DNA from: Nocardioides sp. PD653-B2
GTDB taxonomy: Bacteria > Actinomycetota > Actinomycetes > Propionibacteriales > Nocardioidaceae
Length of the DNA: 64,000 bases
Reading direction: 5' to 3'
Assembly (NCBI RefSeq): GCF_002117935.1
Contig: NZ_BDJE01000004.1
Span: forward strand, 247,097 to 311,096
Shown here: positions 58,517-64,000 of the stretch, piece after piece
Layout of the letters: every line of letters starts with the position of its first letter
How positions within the stretch are numbered: position 1 is the first letter of the stretch
Position numbers and translations under genes: made by a program
The notes under the pieces: model-generated
The model's database searches: none
What the model was told of the DNA's origin: nothing
Seen by the model: the letters and a program-made list of their open reading frames with translations, nothing else

Positions 58517-59602
58517 CCTGACCGACCGCGAGCGCGAGATCGTCGCCCTGCTGCGTCGCGACCCGCTGATCGGGTCCGAGGCGCTGGCCGAGGCGCTCGG
58601 CACGACGCGGGCGGCCGTCAACGTGCACCTGTCCAACCTGGGCAAGAAGGGCGTGATCCTCGGCCGGGGCTACGTGCTGAGCGAGGAGCCCGCGGTCGTG
58701 GTGGTGGGCGGCGCCAACATGGACGTCAAGGCGCGCAGCACCCGGGCCGCCGTGCCCGCCACCAGCAACCCCGGCACCGGCTCGATGGCCGCGGGCGGCG
58801 TGGGCCGCAACATCGCGGAGAACCTCGCCCGGCTCGGCACCCGCACCCATCTGGTCGCCGCGATCGGCAGCGACGGCCTGGGCGACCAGGTGCTCGCGGC
58901 CACGTCGGGAGCGGGCGTACACGTCGAGCACGTACGACGGTCGGCGCGGGCCACCGGCACCTACACCGCGGTGCTGGACGCCGACGGCGAGCTGGTCGTC
59001 GCCGTGGCCGACATGGCCGCCACCGACGAACTGTCGCCCGAGCAGGTCAACGCGGCGCGGGACCTGGTGGCCGCGGCCGGCCTGGTCGTGCTCGACGGCA
59101 ACCTGTCGACGGCGACCCTCGGCTTCGCGCTCGACCTTGCGACGACCGCGGGCGCGCGCGTGCTACTCGAGCCGGTCAGCGTGCCGAAGGCCGGCGCCCT
59201 GGCCCACCTCGTCGACGCCGACCGCCCGCTCTTCGCGATCACGCCGAACCGCGACGAGCTGGCCGCGCTCACCGACCAGCCGACCCGCACCGACCGCCAG
59301 GTGCAGCGGGCCGCGCAGGCCCTCCACGACCGGGGCGTCGAGCTGGTGTGGGTGCGGCTGGGCGACCGCGGCTCGCTGCTCAGCTCCGCCGACGGCTCGA
59401 CCGAGCTGTCCGCCGTACCCGCCGAGGTCGCCGACGTGACCGGCGCCGGCGACGCGATGCTGGCCGCCTTCTGCCACGCCCTGCTGACCGGCTCCGACCC
59501 TGCCGCCGCCGCGGCGTACGGCCACGCCGCCGCGGCGCTGACCGTCGCCAGCCCGCACACCGTCCGACCCGACCTCACCGACCGACTCGTCAGGAGCCTC
59601 CT

Positions 59603-59606
<4 letters not shown>
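58500..59606 (+). CDS. psuK: HTH-fused PfkB-type pseudouridine kinase
   Basis: This protein has 368 residues. Residues about 5-60 form a winged helix-turn-helix (LTDREREIVALLRRDPLIGS, EALGTTRAAVNVHLSNLGKK). Residues 65-365 are a PfkB kinase with AAGGVGRNIAENLARLG and VADVTGAGDAMLAAFCHAL, the GAGD catalytic loop. E. coli YeiC/PsuK phosphorylates pseudouridine; the coupled psuG downstream (GTGA overlap) supports the same here. The ATG at 58500 has an AAGG site; the ATG at 58512 is an alternative. The HTH suggests autoregulation. Confidence 0.88.
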
Positions 59607-60529
<923 letters not shown>

Positions 60530-60602
60530 GCGCCGTCCGGACTTCGCACGACGCGCACGAGGGGGTCACCGCGCGTTCATCCGGCCCCCGGACGGTGGGG
60601 GC

Positions 60603-61316
60603 ATGCGAGTTGCGATCGTCACCGAGTCCTTCGTCCCGCAGGTCAACGGCGTCTCCAACACGGTGCGCCACATCGTCCGCGAGCTCGGCGCCGCCGGGCA
60701 CGAGCCCCTCGTCATCGCTCCCGGGCCGGGTCCGCTCGAGCACGACGGGGTGCCCGTGGTCCGGGTGCGCTCCGTCGGTCTCCCCGGCTTCCCGATCGGG
60801 CTGCCCGACGCCGCCGTGCGCCGCAGCCTGGCCGACTTCCGCCCCGACGTCGTGCACCTGGCGTCGCCCATCGCCCTGGGCGCGACCGGGATCCGCGCCG
60901 CCCGGCGCCTCGGCATCCCGACCGTCGCCGTCTACCAGACCGACATCCAGGGCTTCGCCCACCAGTACGGCATCCACGCGGACGCCGTGCTCGACCGCTG
61001 GGTGGGCCACCTGCACCGCCGGGTGGACCGCACGCTGGTGCCGTCGAGCTGCTCGATGGCCCAGCTGACGGCGCTCGGCGTGCCCGACCTCCACCTCTGG
61101 CGGCGCGGCATCGCGCTCGACCTCTTCCGCCCCGACCGTCGCGACCCCGACCTGGCGCAGCGCTGGACCGGGGGCCACGCGATCACGGTCGGGTACGTCG
61201 GCCGGCTGGCCCACGAGAAGCAGGTGCACCGCCTGGGGGGTCGCCCCGGCCAGGGCCGCCGCCTGACCGCCGTGCTCCGTACCCGGTCCGCTCACCCGAT
61301 GTCTCCCGCGACGTGA
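60603..61316 (+). pseudogene. Truncated GT4 glycosyltransferase (MgtA/mannosyltransferase-like), N-terminal half
   Basis: The first about 210 residues are a clear GT-B N-terminal domain: VAIVTESFVPQVNGVSNTVR, HEPLVIAPGPGP, DVVHLASPIALGATG, VAVYQTDIQGFAHQYG and LHLWRRGIALDLFRP. This is followed by AITVGYVGRLAHEKQVHRL, the entry to the second Rossmann domain. There homology ends: the remaining 26 residues are Arg/Pro/Gly-rich and unrelated. About 150 residues with the donor-sugar site are missing, and no other frame restores them. Probably a deletion-made pseudogene of an alpha-mannosyltransferase. Confidence 0.75.
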
Positions 61317-61350
61317 CGCGCCGGTCGGGTGCGCCTGTTGCCGTGGCGCG

Positions 61351-62178
61351 ATGAGCTGGAGACGGGTGGCGACGTCGTCGGCCGTCGGTGTCGCCGGGGC
61401 CGCGTCCGCCGTCGTCGCGTCACTGTGGGTGCTGAGGGCCCAGGCGGGTGTGGCCCGCCGGGCGATCGGCAAGCCGCTCGGCGAGGAGGCCCTCCAGGCG
61501 GACCGCACCTACAAGAAGAAGTACGGCGACCCGATCGACCTGCTGCTGCTCGGCGACTCCATCGCCGCCGGCCTCGGCGCCGACCACCCGAAGCACACCC
61601 TCGGGGGGCAGCTCGCCCGCCGCCTCGCCCGCCGGGTCCGGCGCGGCGTACGCCTCCACACGGCGGCCGTGGTGGGCGCGGAGACCTCCGACCTGGCCGG
61701 CCAGCTCGCGACCCTGTCGGCGGGCTACCGGCCGCACGTCGCCGTCATCGTCGTCGGCGGCAACGACATCACGCACCGGGTCCGCACCGCCGAGTCACGA
61801 CGACTCCTCGCGGAGGCGGTCGGCGCGCTGCGCGATGCCGGGATCGAGGTCGTGGTCGGGACCTGTCCGGACCTCGGCGCGCTGCGGCCGCTGCCCCAGC
61901 CGTTGCGCTCCCTCGGCGCCCGCGCCTCGCGCCAGCTCGCCGCCGCGCAACGCGACGCCACGGTCGCGCTGGGCGGCCGCGCCGTCTCGCTCGCCGAGGT
62001 CGTCGGCCCGTTCTTCATCACCCAGCCCGACGAGATGTTCGCGCTGGACCGGTTCCATCCCTCGAGCGCGGGCTACCGCCGTACGGCCAAGGCGATGCTG
62101 CCGAGCGTGCTCGCGGCCCTCGGCTACACGGACGCCCTGCCGTTCGGCCACCACACGCCGTCCGTGGTCGACGCCTGA
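61351..62178 (+). CDS. SGNH/GDSL hydrolase family protein
   Basis: This esterase-like protein of 275 residues has an N-terminal TM/signal-anchor (VGVAGAASAVVASLWVLRAQ). Catalytic blocks are LLLLGDSIAAGLGADHP with Ser70, VAVIVVGGNDITHRV (Asn of block III) and ALDRFHPSSAGYRR with Asp233 and His236. It probably removes acyl groups from an envelope lipid or glycan. The stop lies 1 bp from the convergent VOC gene. Confidence 0.87.
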   Translation: MSWRRVATSSAVGVAGAASAVVASLWVLRAQAGVARRAIGKPLGEEALQADRTYKKKYGDPIDLLLLGDSIAAGLGADHPKHTLGGQLARRLARRVRRGVRLHTAAVVGAETSDLAGQLATLSAGYRPHVAVIVVGGNDITHRVRTAESRRLLAEAVGALRDAGIEVVVGTCPDLGALRPLPQPLRSLGARASRQLAAAQRDATVALGGRAVSLAEVVGPFFITQPDEMFALDRFHPSSAGYRRTAKAMLPSVLAALGYTDALPFGHHTPSVVDA

Positions 62179-62179
62179 A

Positions 62180-62905
62180 TCAGTGCCGGATGACGCCGAC
62201 GGGGTCCTCGTCCTCCTCGGCGATCCACAACGTCCGGTCTCCGCCGCCGGGCAGCGGCACCTGCAGCGTGCGGCCGTGGGTCTCGTCGATGACGTCGTGA
62301 GCGATGTCCGCACCCATCAGCGCCTTGTGGGCTGCCTGGATGTCGGTCACGTCGACGGCGACGTCGGCCCCGCTCGGCCCCCCGTCGCTGGTGTGGACGA
62401 GGACGTCTCCCTCCGCTGCGCGCAGGTCGACCGTCCGTCCGTTGACCTGGGTCAGCCGACGACGCAGCCCGAGGGACTCGAGGTCGGCAGCCGTTCGCGA
62501 TACGTCCGAAGTCACCCAGACCGCGCGGATCGAGGTCACCGCTTGGTCAGGCAGTGGCGGACCGGCGATTCGCTTGTCGATGAGGAACTCCGTGCCGTCG
62601 CGGCTGACGAGTCGTACCGACTCGTAGTCCTCGGTGACGAACTTCTCGACCACCATGCCGTCAGTCGGCAGGATCGAGGCTGCGTAGACCTCCAGGTCAG
62701 GCGTCTCGAAGCCGAGCGACACGTCGCCCTCGGCGGCTCCGCGGTTCAGAGCGCTCAAGGTGACCCGGCCACGGTCGAGCTGCAGCTCGGTCCACATCGG
62801 GTCCGCAGTCAGCGTGACGGCGCCCAGCGTGCCGAAGATCTCGAGCCATGCCGCCAGGTGGTCGGTGTGGACGACGGGGCGAACCGTCAGCGGCGGAATC
62901 GTCAT
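62180..62905 (-). CDS. VOC superfamily (glyoxalase-fold) protein
   Basis: The protein has 241 residues with two VOC modules: VRPVVHTDHLAAWLEIFGTL and SIRAVWVTSDVSRTAADLES. Each is followed by a beta strand pair (VTLSALNRGAAEGDVSLGFE; VDLRAAEGDVLVHTSDGG). Metal ligands are not fully conserved by eye, so a binding or resistance role is as likely as catalysis. The ATG overlaps the stop of the small RHH gene (TGATG), so they are co-translated. Confidence 0.75.
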   Translation of the reverse strand: MTIPPLTVRPVVHTDHLAAWLEIFGTLGAVTLTADPMWTELQLDRGRVTLSALNRGAAEGDVSLGFETPDLEVYAASILPTDGMVVEKFVTEDYESVRLVSRDGTEFLIDKRIAGPPLPDQAVTSIRAVWVTSDVSRTAADLESLGLRRRLTQVNGRTVDLRAAEGDVLVHTSDGGPSGADVAVDVTDIQAAHKALMGADIAHDVIDETHGRTLQVPLPGGGDRTLWIAEEDEDPVGVIRH

Positions 62906-63054
62906 CAATCCACCTCGGAGAGGTAGCCGACCAGCGCCTTCTCGACCAAAGCCGACAGCGAGACCTCCTCGTCCACCGCTCGGTGCTTCACCGCGCGCAC
63001 CAGCTCGGGTGGCAGGTAGACGTTGAACTGCACCTTCGGTTTCGGGGCAGGCAT
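62905..63054 (-). CDS. Ribbon-helix-helix (CopG-type) DNA-binding protein, 49 aa
   Basis: The translation begins [20 protein letters not shown] and continues [20 protein letters not shown] before [20 protein letters not shown] is the RHH beta strand and the following two helices fit CopG/Arc. It overlaps the VOC start by one base. Antitoxin-type RHH proteins precede toxins in this way, but a VOC partner is not a known toxin; autorepression of the pair is the simplest role. Confidence 0.75.
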   Translation of the reverse strand: MPAPKPKVQFNVYLPPELVRAVKHRAVDEEVSLSALVEKALVGYLSEVD

Positions 63055-63102
63055 GGCGGAATGCTAGCAAACTAGGATAACCGTCGATGCCGTGTCGCCG
63101 GC

Positions 63103-64000
63103 CTATGTCCGCCTGGTGAAGGCGACCTTCCCGCCGGGGAGCTTGGTCATGGTGAAGCCGGGGTCGTGGGCTCGGGTGTGGTGCTTGGGGCAGAGCAGTC
63201 GCCCGGTTTTCGCGCTCGTGCCTCCGCCCTTCGACCAGGGGTGGTCGTGATGGGCGTGGCACAGGCCGGGTGGCCAGTCGCAGCCCACGGTGGTGCAGCC
63301 CTGGTCTCGGAGGGCCATGGCGATGCGCATGGGGGCGGTGTGGAAGCGGGTCTTGCGGCCGACATCGAGGACTTCGGAGGGTCCGCCGAGGACGGCGGGG
63401 ATGATGCCGGCTTCGCAGGCGAGGCGTCGGGCGAGTCCGGGTGAGATGCGCTCACCGGTGTCCAGGTGGGCTGCCTGGAGGCGGCCTTCCAGGGTCTCGA
63501 GGGTCATGGTGACGACCACGGTCGCGTTGAGGCCACCGGAGTTGGGGAGCTGGTCGGTGGGGTAGCGCTGGATGAGCTCGGCGAAGGCGCGGCCCATGCG
63601 TTCGGGGCCGGGGCGTCGTTCGCCGAGCGGGCCTTGGGTGGCTTGGTGTTTGGGGGCGGCGATCGCGAGGAGTGCTTTCTTGAGCATCGCGCCGGTCAGC
63701 GCGTCGAGGGTGAACCGGCCGTGCACGCGGCCGTGGCCGTCCTCGGCCATCGTGAACCGGAGAGAGGCGGCGGCTTCGGCCTCTTCGCGTTCGAGGAGCT
63801 TCGCTTCGCGTTCGTCGGCCTGGTCGGGGGCGATGACCTCGAAGAGCCGCCGCCCGAGGATGCGCAGCGTCTTCGCGTCGTGGTGGCGTGCTTCGGCGAC
63901 CAGGTGCCGTTCGGCCTGTTCGACCAAAGCGGTGTCGAGGTCGGCGGGGAGCTGCTCGACCGCGTGGACGATGACCTGGGCCTGCTCGAGGACCAGATCA
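63103..64000 (-). CDS. DUF222 domain HNH endonuclease, N-terminus beyond window
   Basis: At least 299 residues, open to the window edge. The DUF222 part has VEQAERHLVAEARHHDAKTL, GHGRVHGRFTLDALTGAMLK and ERMGRAFAELIQRY. The C-terminal HNH module is GCDWPPGLCHAHHDHPWSKG and LLCPKHHTRAHD, with the two CxxC/H zinc-type pairs and catalytic His. Such genes occur in many copies per Nocardioides/mycobacterial genome and may be selfish or recombination-linked; function unproven. Confidence 0.88.
   Translation of the reverse strand, partial: DLVLEQAQVIVHAVEQLPADLDTALVEQAERHLVAEARHHDAKTLRILGRRLFEVIAPDQADEREAKLLEREEAEAAASLRFTMAEDGHGRVHGRFTLDALTGAMLKKALLAIAAPKHQATQGPLGERRPGPERMGRAFAELIQRYPTDQLPNSGGLNATVVVTMTLETLEGRLQAAHLDTGERISPGLARRLACEAGIIPAVLGGPSEVLDVGRKTRFHTAPMRIAMALRDQGCTTVGCDWPPGLCHAHHDHPWSKGGGTSAKTGRLLCPKHHTRAHDPGFTMTKLPGGKVAFTRRT

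Overview
The window is high-GC actinobacterial chromosome, most likely from a Nocardioides-like member of the Nocardioidaceae. This rests on GTG starts, strongly GC-biased third positions, a DUF222/HNH gene, DUF6049 beside pcnA, and a core gene order matching Mycobacterium tuberculosis Rv0046c-Rv0058: ino1, padR, ponA, GT87, rpsF, ssb, rpsR, rplI, then dnaB carrying an intein. No species assignment is possible from sequence reading alone.

Layout. 1-7.4 kb: a DUF6049 gene running off the left edge, pcnA, a large secreted M6 protease and a secreted PLD-like protein. 7.4-27.9 kb: the conserved core. It holds ino1 with a PadR regulator, a class A PBP and a GT87 mannosyltransferase-like protein. 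An envelope operon follows (GT39, GT2-GtrA, FemAB, alanine-racemase-like), then endonuclease IV, the rpsF-ssb-rpsR-rplI cluster, a MATE exporter and dnaB. The dnaB P-loop is interrupted by an Ala-1 (class 3 type) intein with a homing endonuclease.

27.9-38.0 kb: an accessory island, visibly less GC-rich. Each end carries three TGTCA/TGACA-type repeats in opposite orientation, like IS21-family ends, but no transposase lies inside. It holds a degenerate tRNA-like sequence and two truncated genes fused at a junction (an MmyB-type regulator tail and a DUF4209 tail). It also holds a membrane-protein/unknown gene pair, a protein of about 1,250-1,300 residues with no recognised domain, a small HEPN-motif protein, an Apea-like HEPN protein and a proteasome/HslV-like Ntn hydrolase. 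This is the best candidate for an undescribed conflict or defence system.

38.1-45.8 kb: a VanX-type dipeptidase and a C39-like peptidase, then an IdeR-type box. Behind the box lies a tightly overlapped ferric-iron ABC operon whose last gene fuses an adenylation domain, a carrier domain and an acyltransferase-3-like membrane domain. 45.8-64 kb: a GNAT enzyme, a secreted metzincin, a small low-affinity iron permease family protein and a GH16-like secreted protein. These are followed by an amine/beta-alanine type catabolic set (FAD oxidase, class III aminotransferase, MmsA) divergent from a PucR regulator across a perfect dyad. Then come LysE, an FMN oxidase, YibE/F, the psuK-psuG pseudouridine pair, a truncated glycosyltransferase, an SGNH hydrolase, an RHH-VOC pair and a DUF222/HNH gene cut by the right edge.
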